Shown: piece by piece, positions 35,901 through 43,011 of the stretch
How the letters are laid out: each line of letters begins with the position of its first letter
How positions within the stretch are numbered: position 1 is the stretch's first letter
From: Streptomyces sp. CoH27
GTDB taxonomy: Bacteria > Actinomycetota > Actinomycetes > Streptomycetales > Streptomycetaceae
Reading direction: 5' to 3'
Assembly (NCBI RefSeq): GCF_020181035.1
Contig: NZ_JAIQYY010000006.1
Coordinates: 100,905 to 164,904, forward strand
Length of the DNA: 64,000 bases
Program-made: the position numbers and the translations under genes
Notes under the pieces: model-generated
Database searches by the model: none
The model's input: only the letters and a program-made list of their open reading frames with translations
Told to the model about the DNA's origin: nothing

Positions 35901-36813
35901 GACCGGGGCTCGGCCCGATTCGACGGCCGTGTCCGGCGACGCCGTGGCCGCCCAGGTGACCGCCGCACTCCAGGGTGCGCCGCTGTCCGGAGCGGGCGGT
36001 CCCCTGCGCGTGCTCAGTGCGGTGGACCGGTCGCACTGCCGGGTGGTCGCGGTGGCCGACGGTCGGCGCAAGCCCCCCTCCTGGACGGCGCTGACCGTCC
36101 TGGACGACACCCCCTCGGCTCTCACCGGCTCCCAGGCGCACAAGGAACGCTGGCGCGCGTGGCTGTACTGGAGCAACCTGCTGCAGTTCCTGGAGCACGG
36201 TGGCGGGGACAGCGCGCAGTTGACCACGAGCCGGCTCGACGGCTTCTCACCGGACACCCTCACCGTCACGGGTGGCTCCGGGTGGCTCGCCTCCACCCGG
36301 GTCGATCTCGGCGCGGTCATCGGTGTTCACACGCCGACCGAGCACATCGTCCATGATCAGGACAGTGAGAACGCCCCTCCCGCCGTCGACTCCGAGCAGT
36401 CGATCGAGCAGGCCCCGCCTTCCGCGGCGACGGGCTCCGGCTGGGACACCGTCCTTGAGTACCTGGATCCGGACGAACCCGGCCTTCAGCTGCTGGCGGT
36501 CTCGCTCGCCACGCGCGGTGTGCCCGCCCCCGTCGACGGGTTCGAACTCGACGAGCACGGATGGATGGCCGAACTCGCCTGGCCGGAGCAGAAGATCGGT
36601 GTGGTGCTGGCGCCGCGAACGGGCGAAGCGGAACCCGATTACGAAGCGCAGGACCGGGACCGGGCCTTCGGCGCAGCCGGCTGGGACGTGCGGCCGGCCA
36701 CCGACTGGACCGCCGAAGAGCTGGCCCACCGGCTCGTCGTACAACCATCGATGCCTGCCGAGCATCGTGATCAGCGCAGCAACGGAACGACTCTGGGGGA
36801 GCCCCACCGATGA
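29911..36813 (+). CDS. Giant SF2 helicase with DUF1998 and predicted PD-(D/E)XK-like nuclease domain
   Basis: A 2300-residue protein; GTG 29911 follows GAAGGAG. Domains in order: DEAD-like helicase core (Walker A GTGSGKT 101-107, DEFH 223-226, SATLGE near 265); helicase C part with motif VI QRAGRAGRR (1132-1140); scattered CxxC pairs (about 526, 647, 995, 1440); a DUF1998-type block ending in a Cys cluster at 1730, 1732, 1740 and 1743; then a stretch RPDVLF (D1858) and LYLDGFEFH (1873-1881) that fits a DUF559/Vsr-like restriction-nuclease fold. Similar layouts occur in Druantia DruE and, split between proteins, in DISARM DrmA/DrmB. Its stop overlaps the next gene's ATG by 4 nt. I infer a DNA-translocating antiviral effector. 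Confidence 0.85.
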   Translation: MRPTLAAAQVRGSLTQYLTTTYALTDSVTRAALERFLSHPETGIFRGPYLRIRTPFHTADDGWRQHLEWTPGFPPYRHQAKAWERLSTLRGPAAPTLITTGTGSGKTESFLVPVLDHCRRQKAEGRGGVKAVLLYPMNALATDQAGRIGEYLAHPELAQVTAGLYIGDRPDTDFRRVMTRREEMRVSPPDVLITNYKMLDLLLQRGEDRPLWEGADITYVVLDEFHTYDGAQGTDVAMLLRRLAKATGKDRPGRPLGGICPVATSATLGENASGSQQGGILDVAGQVFGVPFAADAVIGEERMTAGQFTGEVDYELPEPPSPKEVIECSGGPGVEARPDLLDLDGLAERLLGRRGLDAFQLGRLLKRHDFTHGVLSLLDGEPLSEWELRDRMSRFGYAWGRTARENPRLALQALARFVALLSAARDPESDEKRPRPLLHIEAHLWVRPVTRVLRGVGPNPEFRWYEDDRTAARRTALAAAPAGAEDEDGERSSGGWPSGDARRAEAQPGADTAVRPAAVHLPAVYCRTCGRSGWAALSPEADPQQLVMAQDRVWRAGVGRDKRRIRYFIAATAAERDEALDALTGARPSSGRGSGVDPLSVVVLDGAQGRYRLPTAADREELQDGWFALAITDKKSADRAAVDDRCPACNTDNGIRFLGTSLAALASATVTQLFTGGDIALVPEERKTLLFNDSTQDAAHRAGYVANASYKFSLRSLLAHTLADSPQPLALNDLIGNVLDAVDDPQALTAVVPPDLHDEPGVDRLLSGRGTGDARTWKLIGERLAFATVMEFGLRSRQGRTLELTRTVAAEVALRDPEKVALLARDLHLTLPGQLVAVGDLPTPDRYLAFVRGLLERVRLRGGIRHRWLDPWMRDAGVTRFKVWGGRPDGMPAFPDGVAAPRFLLDAPKERSTFDTATGRLGWYQDWTRRCLGLDANGANEYLRRLLPVLAEDGVLAVRTAQDRATRVYGLQPGHVEVRLLDDAVVNKAFVSCPDCGWEQVVPPERKTRWYGHPCPRYRCKGVLRPPQDDVTLSLTGSSGGFGGSRERDYQNDYYRRLYLTGGTFRVVTAEHTGMLTRPQRERVERTFRDGTHYTDPNVLSCTPTLELGIDIGDLSAVLLGSLPKGPANYVQRAGRAGRRTGNALVVAFGGRRARDLYYLDEPREMIAGDIVPPGCYLSAVEILRRQYTAHLLDLAARGALVTADGERLQPAPRLVSALFGTTGWCQDLADAALTHGAALVEDFLGLFPAAGPDGTGVTEHAAEELRTYATGGIVRALQEAEEDWTSRREELRRRIAAIDTAMDGLVRSDPEQDREYRELLAERRTTGDLLRELSQAGAHGALVDLGLLPNYSLTDTTTQLEATLYWTEQQTEGDSEAAGTKKTYRSEVRDYERSRRLALAELAPGNSFYVNGYRHVVRALDIGSPERRAWSVWRLCPACGYVRTENAKADTSPCPRCGGREIADAGCVQYVLEPRRVIARDKRDDARVRDDKDERDRRRYAMLTTVDIDPVHLASGSWRHDTAVFGVDFTRRAVVRTLNLGVDRQDGSSTVPLAGDDVRINPFYVCTGCGGATADGRPVVDQPHDALTESLAASSRASAHHLLWCPRRKTRAAGGGQGKGEDIPLLLAHELVTEAVRILLPASVARARERLASFTAALFVGIAARYGGDPDHIDIAAASMPDGGDADWPRRFLVVYDRLPGGTGYLHRLASADGFREVLLKARETIESCACIEKGMDGCHRCLLRRVPAGDYDRVSRNEVRQMLDELLGETGERWKTSPVVATHTIPLERQAESDLEVMFIDTLREWARRPGSRASADAYTTTAGTYSLDLRLTGPAGTTLSWRVSQQRALDGTRPDVLFERLDAPGPRLALYLDGFEFHATARHNRLADDAAKRTRLRADGLRVFQLTYYDVKEWRARVYNTGTVPLGPADPVWQPYGEQGRRQARDYYAKVRRGLPGELAETVWVNPADTLLAYLRSPEGDVWLARAEAAVAGLTGARPDSTAVSGDAVAAQVTAALQGAPLSGAGGPLRVLSAVDRSHCRVVAVADGRRKPPSWTALTVLDDTPSALTGSQAHKERWRAWLYWSNLLQFLEHGGGDSAQLTTSRLDGFSPDTLTVTGGSGWLASTRVDLGAVIGVHTPTEHIVHDQDSENAPPAVDSEQSIEQAPPSAATGSGWDTVLEYLDPDEPGLQLLAVSLATRGVPAPVDGFELDEHGWMAELAWPEQKIGVVLAPRTGEAEPDYEAQDRDRAFGAAGWDVRPATDWTAEELAHRLVVQPSMPAEHRDQRSNGTTLGEPHR

Positions 36814-39077
36814 ACACCGCGCGTGTGACTCTTCGTCTGCTCGACAAGGCCGACAAGGAGATCCTCAAACTCCCTCGTGCGGTCAAGGGCGCTCTCTACG
36901 ACTTCCAGCACAAATTCAAGGCGAACCCCCGAGCCACGGGTCTGGCGCTCAAACAGCTCCGCGGGGACAGCAGGCTGTGGTCGGCTCGGGTCAATGACGA
37001 GTACCGCGCACTGCTGCTGCATCTCTCCGACGACGACTGGCTGATCGTCTCGGTCAAGCACCGCAAGGAGGTCTACGAGAACCTCGACCGGCTCTCGTAC
37101 GGCATCAACCAGGTCACCGGTGCCATCGAGTACGTCGACCTCCAGGTGGTCGAGGAGAGCGTGCTGCGCAGAAGTGTGCCCGCCCCGACGGTGGCCGCGG
37201 CACCGCCGGAGCCGGCGCAGGCCCCGCCGCTGTTCGCGCGCTTCACCGACCAGCAGCTCATCGACCTGGGTGTCGCCGAGCCCCTCGTTCCGGTGATCCG
37301 GACCCTCACCACGGAGGAACAGCTCCTCGGGCTCGTCGAGTACGCGCCCCAGCTGACCGGCGAGATCCTGCTCTCACTGTTCGACGGCAAGAGCTACGAC
37401 GAGGTTCTGGAACAGGTGACGGCCCCCGTCGCCGCGCCGGAGCCGGTGGACACGGAAGACTTCCAGGCTGCCGCCGAGCGTCCGGCGACCATGGTCACGA
37501 CGACGGACGAGGCTCTCCGTGAGGCCCTGGAAGGCAAGGACTTCGGCCGTTGGAAAGTCTTCCTGCACCCGACGCAGTCCAAGCTGGTGGAGCGGGACTA
37601 CTCCGGTCCCGCCCGGGTGGGAGGCGGTCCCGGCACCGGAAAGACCATCGTCGCCCTGCACCGGGTCAGGCATCTGGTCCAGCAGCTTCCCCCGGGCCGT
37701 ACCAAGCCGGTTCTCCTGACGACGTACAACAAGAATCTCGCAGCGGATCTCCGGGCCCGCCTCATGGAGCTGGGCGGCGAGGAGTTGCTCGACCGCGTGG
37801 AGATCAGCCATGTCGACCAGCTGGCGTTGCGCGTGGTGCGAGAGGCCGAGCCCGGCAACGCCAAACAGACGATCGACGACAACCAGGTGCTGCGCGAATG
37901 GCGTGCCATGCTCGACGAGCTGGGTGAGTCGGCCTGGGACGCGGAGTTTCTGCACGACGAGTGGACTCAGGTCATCCTCGGTCAGGCAGTGGCCTCCCGC
38001 ACCGAGTACTTCCGGGCCCGGCGCGCGGGCCGGGGCCGTAACGTCACCCGGGCCGAGCGGGCCGAGATCTGGCAGCTGGCGGAAAAGTTCACCCAGCGCC
38101 TGGACCGGCTGGGCCGTCAGACTTGGGCGCAGGTGGCCGAGCGCGCCGCACGTCTGGAGATGGAGCGGGAGCGGCGCATCCTGGCAGTCGAGCAGCAGCG
38201 GGAACAAGCCGCCGGCCGCGACAACGTACATCTCCAGGACGGTTCTGCCGGATGGCTGCGGCACCGCTACCGGCACATCGTGGTGGACGAGGCACAGGAC
38301 CTGCGGCCAGGACACTGGAAGATGCTGCGCGCCATGGTCGCGCGGAACCGCAACGACATCTTCCTCGTCGGCGACACCCACCAGCGGATCTACAACAACC
38401 AGGTGACCTTGGGCAGCCTCGGCGTCAACATCCGGGGCCGGTCCGCCAAGCTCACCCTCAGCTACCGCACCACCCGGCAGATTCTGGGATCCGCTCTCGG
38501 GGTGCTGGAAGGCGAGTCGTTCGACGACCTCGACGGCGACCAGGAATCACTCGGCGGATACCGGTCCGTCCTCAGCGGCGGCCGACCCACCTTGCACCCG
38601 AGTCCGGACTGGGACTCGGAGCGTGCGGCGGTGGCGGAACTGCTCGCGGAATGGTCCGACATCCCGCTGGAGCAGATCGCGATCTGTGTGCCGACCAACG
38701 CGATGGCGCAGGAGGTCGCGGTCACCCTGGCCCGTGCCGGGATCAGGGCCGTCGAGATCGGCCCGGACGGCCCACGCGGAGACGAAGGGGTACACATCGG
38801 AACGATGTTCCGGTTCAAGGGGCTTGAGTATCAGCGCATGATCATCGCCGGTGTGAGCGAAGGTCTTGTCCCCCGCGAGGCCGTCATCCAGATGGAACGC
38901 TCCGACGCATTGCGCCATCGACGGGAGATCCAGCGCGCACGGTCACTTCTGTTCGTCGCCGCCACGCGCTCCCGGGACGCGCTCGCCGTCTTCTGGCACG
39001 GCGAACCCAGCCGCTTCCTCGGCCCCCTTCTCCGGGCCGAGAAATCGGGATGCGTCGGCGCTGCCGGGCGCGGATGA
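36810..39077 (+). CDS. RelE/ParE-like domain fused to UvrD-type SF1 helicase
   Basis: A 755-residue protein whose ATG overlaps the giant helicase stop (ATGA). Residues 1-~95 look like a RelE/ParE toxin fold (LDKADKEILKLPRAV, then LRGDSRLWSARVNDEYRALL and VKHRKEVY). A linker to about 215 follows. Then an SF1A helicase: Walker A GGPGTGKT (272-279), DEAQD (493-497), GDTHQRIY, LSYRTTRQI, FRFKGLEYQ and FVAATRSRDAL. The UvrD part should unwind or move along DNA. The N-terminal domain may cleave RNA, bind DNA ends or simply mediate pairing; conserved toxin catalytic residues cannot be judged by eye. With the 29911 gene it makes an apparent two-gene system. Confidence 0.87.
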   Translation: MNTARVTLRLLDKADKEILKLPRAVKGALYDFQHKFKANPRATGLALKQLRGDSRLWSARVNDEYRALLLHLSDDDWLIVSVKHRKEVYENLDRLSYGINQVTGAIEYVDLQVVEESVLRRSVPAPTVAAAPPEPAQAPPLFARFTDQQLIDLGVAEPLVPVIRTLTTEEQLLGLVEYAPQLTGEILLSLFDGKSYDEVLEQVTAPVAAPEPVDTEDFQAAAERPATMVTTTDEALREALEGKDFGRWKVFLHPTQSKLVERDYSGPARVGGGPGTGKTIVALHRVRHLVQQLPPGRTKPVLLTTYNKNLAADLRARLMELGGEELLDRVEISHVDQLALRVVREAEPGNAKQTIDDNQVLREWRAMLDELGESAWDAEFLHDEWTQVILGQAVASRTEYFRARRAGRGRNVTRAERAEIWQLAEKFTQRLDRLGRQTWAQVAERAARLEMERERRILAVEQQREQAAGRDNVHLQDGSAGWLRHRYRHIVVDEAQDLRPGHWKMLRAMVARNRNDIFLVGDTHQRIYNNQVTLGSLGVNIRGRSAKLTLSYRTTRQILGSALGVLEGESFDDLDGDQESLGGYRSVLSGGRPTLHPSPDWDSERAAVAELLAEWSDIPLEQIAICVPTNAMAQEVAVTLARAGIRAVEIGPDGPRGDEGVHIGTMFRFKGLEYQRMIIAGVSEGLVPREAVIQMERSDALRHRREIQRARSLLFVAATRSRDALAVFWHGEPSRFLGPLLRAEKSGCVGAAGRG

Positions 39078-39113
39078 TCGGGAGGTTGTCGAGCCACTGC
39101 CCGAGGAGCCGTC

Positions 39114-39539
39114 ATGATCCGCCGAGTGACCGTGCCCACTCTCTTCCCGCCGCCCACCTACGCGCACGCCTCGGTGGTGGAGGCCGGCACCAGGCTTGCC
39201 TTTCTCGCCGGGTCCGTGCCGCTCGACGCCCGGGGGGAGCTGGTGGGTCCGGGGGACGCCGTGCGGCAGGCCGAGCAGGTGATCGCCAATCTGCGGGAGC
39301 AACTGGACGCCGTTGGGAGCGACTTGGCGCATGTGGTCGTGACCGATGTGTACGTGGTGAGCGCGGAGCCCGCCGTGCTGGCGGCGGTGTGGGACGTGGT
39401 CGAGGCCTCGGGCCTGAGCACGGGTCCGCACTCGTCCACGCTGATCGGCGTCGCCTGCCTCGGGTACCCCGGCCAGCTGGTGGAGATCACGGCCACGGCC
39501 GTGGTGCCGGAGGGGGCGGGGCGGGGCGGGAATGAGTGA
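39114..39539 (+). CDS. RidA/YjgF family protein
   Basis: A 141-residue Rid-family protein: LAFLAGSVPLDARGELVG, AEQVIANLREQL and VVVTDVYVV are family strands and helices. In RidA proper a conserved Arg (context VAR) binds the imine substrate; here the aligned place reads IGVACLGYPG, with Cys instead of Arg, so it probably belongs to another Rid subgroup and may not deaminate 2-aminoacrylate. Its end overlaps the GNAT gene by 8 nt, so they share an operon. It follows the RelE-UvrD gene by 36 bp with no visible terminator. Confidence 0.85.
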   Translation: MIRRVTVPTLFPPPTYAHASVVEAGTRLAFLAGSVPLDARGELVGPGDAVRQAEQVIANLREQLDAVGSDLAHVVVTDVYVVSAEPAVLAAVWDVVEASGLSTGPHSSTLIGVACLGYPGQLVEITATAVVPEGAGRGGNE

Positions 39540-39990
39540 CGTCGTTCTCCGGCGGGCGGGGGCGGCGGACGCCGGGGCCGCCGCCGATGTGTGGCTGCGG
39601 TCGTTCCGTGCCGCGCTGCCCACCGTCGTCCGGCCGCGCTCCGACGACGACGTACGGAATCACTTCCGGGACGTCGTCGTGCCGTTGCGGGAGACCTGGG
39701 TGGTGGAGGCGGCCGATGCCGGGATCGTCGGCGTGATGGTGCTGCGCGAAGGGGAGTTGTCCCAGCTGTACCTGGACCCGGACTGGCGGGGGCGCGGGAT
39801 CGGCGACCGGTTCGTCGCGCTGGCCAAGGAGCGCGCTCCGGGCGGGCTGACCCTGTGGACCTTCCAGGTCAACAAGCCCGCCCACCGGTTCTACGAGCGG
39901 CACGGATTCACGGCCGTCGAGTTCACCGACGGGAGTGGCAACGAGGAGCGGGAGCCGGATGTGCGGTACGTCTGGCGGCCTCAGGCCTGA
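39532..39990 (+). CDS. GNAT family N-acetyltransferase
   Basis: A 152-residue GNAT fold. The acetyl-CoA-binding motif A is visible as LYLDPDWRGRGIGDRFVALAKE (split here: LYLDPDWRGRGIG then DRFVALAKE), and the C-terminal part has TFQVNKPAHRFYERHGF, the usual motif B. It would transfer acetyl from acetyl-CoA to an amine on a small molecule or protein; substrate unknown. It overlaps the RidA-like gene by 8 nt, and its stop is 13 bp from the end of the racemase gene on the other strand. Confidence 0.92.
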   Translation: MSDVVLRRAGAADAGAAADVWLRSFRAALPTVVRPRSDDDVRNHFRDVVVPLRETWVVEAADAGIVGVMVLREGELSQLYLDPDWRGRGIGDRFVALAKERAPGGLTLWTFQVNKPAHRFYERHGFTAVEFTDGSGNEEREPDVRYVWRPQA

Positions 39991-40003
39991 CCCGACGCCC
40001 GGC

Positions 40004-40723
40004 TCACGACGGCCGCCCCCACCGCCTCTCCTTCGGCAAGGGTTTGCCGTAGCTGCCCGCCCGGCTCGTCCTCAGGCCCAGGGCCACCAAGGACTCGGCA
40101 AGCCGGACCGCCGCCGCGACGCCGTCGACCACCGGCAGGCCGAGCTTCTCGCCCACCGCGCGCTGCAGGCCCGTCATCCCGGCGCAGCCCAGGACCAGCA
40201 CCTCAGCGCCGGCCTCGCGGGCCCGCTCGGCCGCCGACAGGAACGCGGACTCCGTGCGCCCGGGGTCGTCGGCCAGGTCGAGGACGCCGAGGCCGGTGCC
40301 GACGACGGCGGCGCAGTTGCGGGCCACGCCGGCCGTCTCCAGGCTGTCCTCGATCTGGCCGCGCGAGCGGTCGAGGGTGGTGACGACGCCGTAGCGGCGG
40401 CCGAGAAGGCAGGCGAGGTGGGCGGCGGCCTCGGTGATGTCCACGACCGGGACGTCCACCAGTTCTCGTACGCCTTCCCGGCCGTGCTCGCCGAATCCGG
40501 CCAGGACGACGGCGTCGTACGGCGGCCCGTCGTAGGTGCGCAGGGTGTCGAGGACGGCCGCGGCCGAGAGATAGCTGTCGAGCCATCCCTCGGCCGAGGC
40601 CGGTCCCCAGGCGGGGGTCAGACCGGTCACGGTGGTGCCCGGGCCCGCGGCGGCCTGGGCACCTCGCACGATCTCGTCGGTCATCTCCCGCGTGGTGTTG
40701 CAGTTGGTGACGATGATCCGCAC
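40004..40723 (-). CDS. Asp/Glu/hydantoin racemase family protein
   Basis: A 239-residue protein of the aspartate/hydantoin racemase fold: start RIIVTNCNTT and second-site motif VLGCAGMTGL with one catalytic Cys. The first-site motif, normally ACFGDPG in hydantoin racemases, reads AGFGEHG here, so that Cys is replaced by Gly. A two-base racemase would be disabled, and a one-base activity (as in arylmalonate decarboxylase or maleate isomerase relatives) or another role is possible. GTG 40723 lies 10 bases after AGGAGG. It begins 5 bp after the NCS1 transporter stop, so both act in uptake and use of a hydantoin, allantoin or purine-like compound. Confidence 0.87.
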   Translation of the reverse strand: MRIIVTNCNTTREMTDEIVRGAQAAAGPGTTVTGLTPAWGPASAEGWLDSYLSAAAVLDTLRTYDGPPYDAVVLAGFGEHGREGVRELVDVPVVDITEAAAHLACLLGRRYGVVTTLDRSRGQIEDSLETAGVARNCAAVVGTGLGVLDLADDPGRTESAFLSAAERAREAGAEVLVLGCAGMTGLQRAVGEKLGLPVVDGVAAAVRLAESLVALGLRTSRAGSYGKPLPKERRWGRPS

Positions 40724-40728
40724 GTCCG

Positions 40729-42189
40729 TCAGGCCTCCTGCGCCGTGAGGTCCGTGCGCTGCCGCCGGCACAGCGCCGCGTACAGGGCGGCGGCGAGTGC
40801 GGTGCCGATGAACCAGGAGTACGGCGCCACATCGCTGAAGCTCTTCACCAGCGCCAGCACGGCGGCGACCGCGGCGGAGGGCAGGAACGCCCACAGCGCC
40901 TTGGGGTTGACGCCCTTGCGGTAGTGGTACGGGCTGCCCGGCCGGGCGTCGAACAGCGCGTCGACGTCGACCTTGCCGCGCTTGACCCAGTAGTAGTCGA
41001 TCATGATCACGCCGAACAGCGGGCCGAGGAAGGCGCCGAGGCCGCCGAGGAAGTAGTTGACGACGGTCGGGTTGGAGAAGAGGTTCCAGGGGGTCACGAC
41101 CAGCGCGGCCACCGTGCTGATCATGCCGCCGGTCTTGAAGGTGATCTTCTGCGGCCAGACGTTGGCGAGGTCGTACGCCGGTGAGACGAAGTTGGCGACG
41201 ATATTCACGCCCATGGTCGCCACCGCGAAGGTGAACGCGGCCACGACGAGCACCCAGGTGTTGCCCACCTTGGCGACCAGTTCCGCCGGGTCGGTGATGG
41301 CCTGCCCGAACGCCTTCAGTGAGCCCGCAGTGACGATCACCGAGACGACGACGAAGGCGGTGGAGTTGATGGGCAGGCCCCAGAAGTTGCCGCGCCGGAC
41401 GGTCTTGTAGTCGGGTGCGAAGCGGGAGAAATCGCAGAAGTTGAGCATCAGCGTGCCGTAGGTGGCCAGGATGAGGCCGATCGCGCCGAACCACTGACGC
41501 CACTGCTCGCCGGTGGACACCGGGTGCGGGGTGGAGGTGAGCGAGATGCTCCAGTGGGCCTTGGCCAGGACCCAGACCGCCAGCGCGATCATCACCAGCC
41601 AGATCGCGGGACCGCAGAAGTCCTGGAACTTCCGTACGGATTCCATGCCCTGCGTGATGATCAGCGCCTGGATCAGCCAGAGGGAGAGGAAGGAGATCCA
41701 GCCGAGCGCGTCCAGGCCGAGGAAGGAGTGGTGGGTGAGGGAGACGAGGCCCGGCCAGGCGGCCAGCAGCATCACGTTGACGGCGACGGAGGCCAGATAG
41801 GTCTGGATGCCATACCACATGATGGCGATCACGGCCCGGATCAGCGCCGGGATGTTGGCGCCCCAGACGCCGAAGCTGATGCGGCTGACCACGGGAAACG
41901 GCACACCGTGGCGCTGGCCGATCTTCCCCATCCGGTTCATGCCGACGTAGATGAGCACGAAACCGGCCAGCAGGGCCGTGAAGACCTGCCAGACGTTCAT
42001 GCCGAGGACCAGCAGACCGGCGGCGAAGGTGTAGTTGCCGAGGTTGTGGACGTCGGACATCCACATGGCGAACAGGTCGAAGACCTTCCAGTTCCGCTGC
42101 GCGGCGGGGGCGAGGTCCTCGTTGACGAGGCGGGGGTCGGGGACGAACGCGGTGGCGCCGGGGGCTTCGGCGCGATCAGCGAGGGACAC
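40729..42189 (-). CDS. NCS1 family nucleobase/hydantoin/allantoin transporter
   Basis: A 486-residue polytopic membrane protein with about 12 hydrophobic helices. NCS1 features include the N-terminal FDLFAMWMSDVHNLGNYTFAAG, SFGVWGANIPALIRAVIAIMWYG in the middle and a loop near NFCDFSRFAPD. It imports nucleobases or related ring compounds with Na+ or H+. GTG 42189 sits behind GGAGG. The gene is followed by the racemase, which fits hydantoin or allantoin use. Upstream, a perfect palindrome at 42227-42242 lies between it and the divergent GntR gene, so GntR probably represses it. Confidence 0.92.
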   Translation of the reverse strand: MSLADRAEAPGATAFVPDPRLVNEDLAPAAQRNWKVFDLFAMWMSDVHNLGNYTFAAGLLVLGMNVWQVFTALLAGFVLIYVGMNRMGKIGQRHGVPFPVVSRISFGVWGANIPALIRAVIAIMWYGIQTYLASVAVNVMLLAAWPGLVSLTHHSFLGLDALGWISFLSLWLIQALIITQGMESVRKFQDFCGPAIWLVMIALAVWVLAKAHWSISLTSTPHPVSTGEQWRQWFGAIGLILATYGTLMLNFCDFSRFAPDYKTVRRGNFWGLPINSTAFVVVSVIVTAGSLKAFGQAITDPAELVAKVGNTWVLVVAAFTFAVATMGVNIVANFVSPAYDLANVWPQKITFKTGGMISTVAALVVTPWNLFSNPTVVNYFLGGLGAFLGPLFGVIMIDYYWVKRGKVDVDALFDARPGSPYHYRKGVNPKALWAFLPSAAVAAVLALVKSFSDVAPYSWFIGTALAAALYAALCRRQRTDLTAQEA

Positions 42190-42226
42190 GGGGCCTCCAT
42201 GGGCGAGGGGACGGAGGACGGCGGCC

Positions 42227-42242
42227 GTTTGGTATACCAAAC
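42227..42242. promoter_or_regulatory. Probable GntR operator, perfect palindrome
   Basis: GTTTGGTATACCAAAC is a 16-bp perfect palindrome in the 144-bp gap between the divergent NCS1 transporter and GntR/FCD regulator genes, 38 bp before the transporter start. GntR/FCD repressors commonly bind TTGGTATACCAA-like sites near their own gene, so this is the likely shared operator. Confidence 0.85.
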
Positions 42243-42333
42243 TGCCGACATGGTGCCGTCGTCAAGCATTCGGACCGATGTCGTTGCCGTTACGGCCCGG
42301 TAAAAGACCCCTCGCTTCGGCGAAGATGGGCCC

Positions 42334-43011
42334 ATGACGAAGATCGAACCCCTGGGCGCGGTGCGCGAGCGGGTCCTGGCGAGCCTGCGGGAGGACATCA
42401 TCGCCGGGCGTCTGGCCCCCGGTGACCGGCTCGTCGAACGGGAGCTGGCCGAGCGGTTCGGCGTTTCGCGGGTGCCGGTGCGGGAGGCGATCCGCGCGCT
42501 CGTCGCCGAGGGCTTCGTCCTCTTCGAGTCCGCCCGCCGCACGGTCGTACGCCGGCTGACGCCGACCGACGTCCGGGAACTCTTCGAACTGCGCGAGGCG
42601 TTGGAGGTCTACGCGGCGGGGCTTGCGGCGACCCGAGTGACCCCGGAGGCCCTCGCGGAGCTGCGGGAGCTGCTGGAGCAGGCGGCGCGGGCGACGAAGG
42701 AGGGGGACGCCGAGGCGATCACGGACATCAACACCCGCTTCCACGACCGCATCCGCGCCCTGGCCGGCAACAGCCTGCTGATCTCGGTCATGGAGCCGGT
42801 CGACGGCCGCCTGCGCTGGCTCACCCGGCGCAACGAAGAGTGGCCCCAACTCCTCACCGAACACCGCGAGTTGTACGAAGCGATCGCCTCCGGCGACCCG
42901 GCCCGAGCCCGCACCCACGCCCTCGACCACGTCCGCGCCAACTATCGGTCGACGGTACGGCATCTGTTCGGCATGGATCCGGGAGAGGGAGACCGATCCG
43001 GCAGGAACTGA
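42334..43011 (+). CDS. GntR/FCD family transcriptional regulator
   Basis: A 225-residue regulator. The N-terminal winged helix (residues 8-75) shows LREDIIAGRLAPGDRLVERELAERF and VSRVPVREAIRAL, the GntR DNA-binding pattern. The C-terminal FCD helical domain includes LREALEVYAAGLAA and the metal-site histidines within TRFHDRIRALAGN and later LTEHRELYEAI. It is divergent from the NCS1 transporter and racemase operon and most likely represses it until a small carboxylate or ring ligand binds the FCD pocket. The palindrome at 42227-42242 is its expected site. Confidence 0.93.
   Translation: MTKIEPLGAVRERVLASLREDIIAGRLAPGDRLVERELAERFGVSRVPVREAIRALVAEGFVLFESARRTVVRRLTPTDVRELFELREALEVYAAGLAATRVTPEALAELRELLEQAARATKEGDAEAITDINTRFHDRIRALAGNSLLISVMEPVDGRLRWLTRRNEEWPQLLTEHRELYEAIASGDPARARTHALDHVRANYRSTVRHLFGMDPGEGDRSGRN

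Noticed and set aside
9900-39100. Integrated phage or mobile element
   Set aside because: No integrase, transposase, structural gene, tRNA or clear direct repeat was found at the edges; the region looks like a chromosomal defence island.
40724-42064. Extension of the racemase frame upstream into the NCS1 gene
   Set aside because: It is a shadow of the transporter gene in another frame; GTG 40723 with AGGAGG is the true start.
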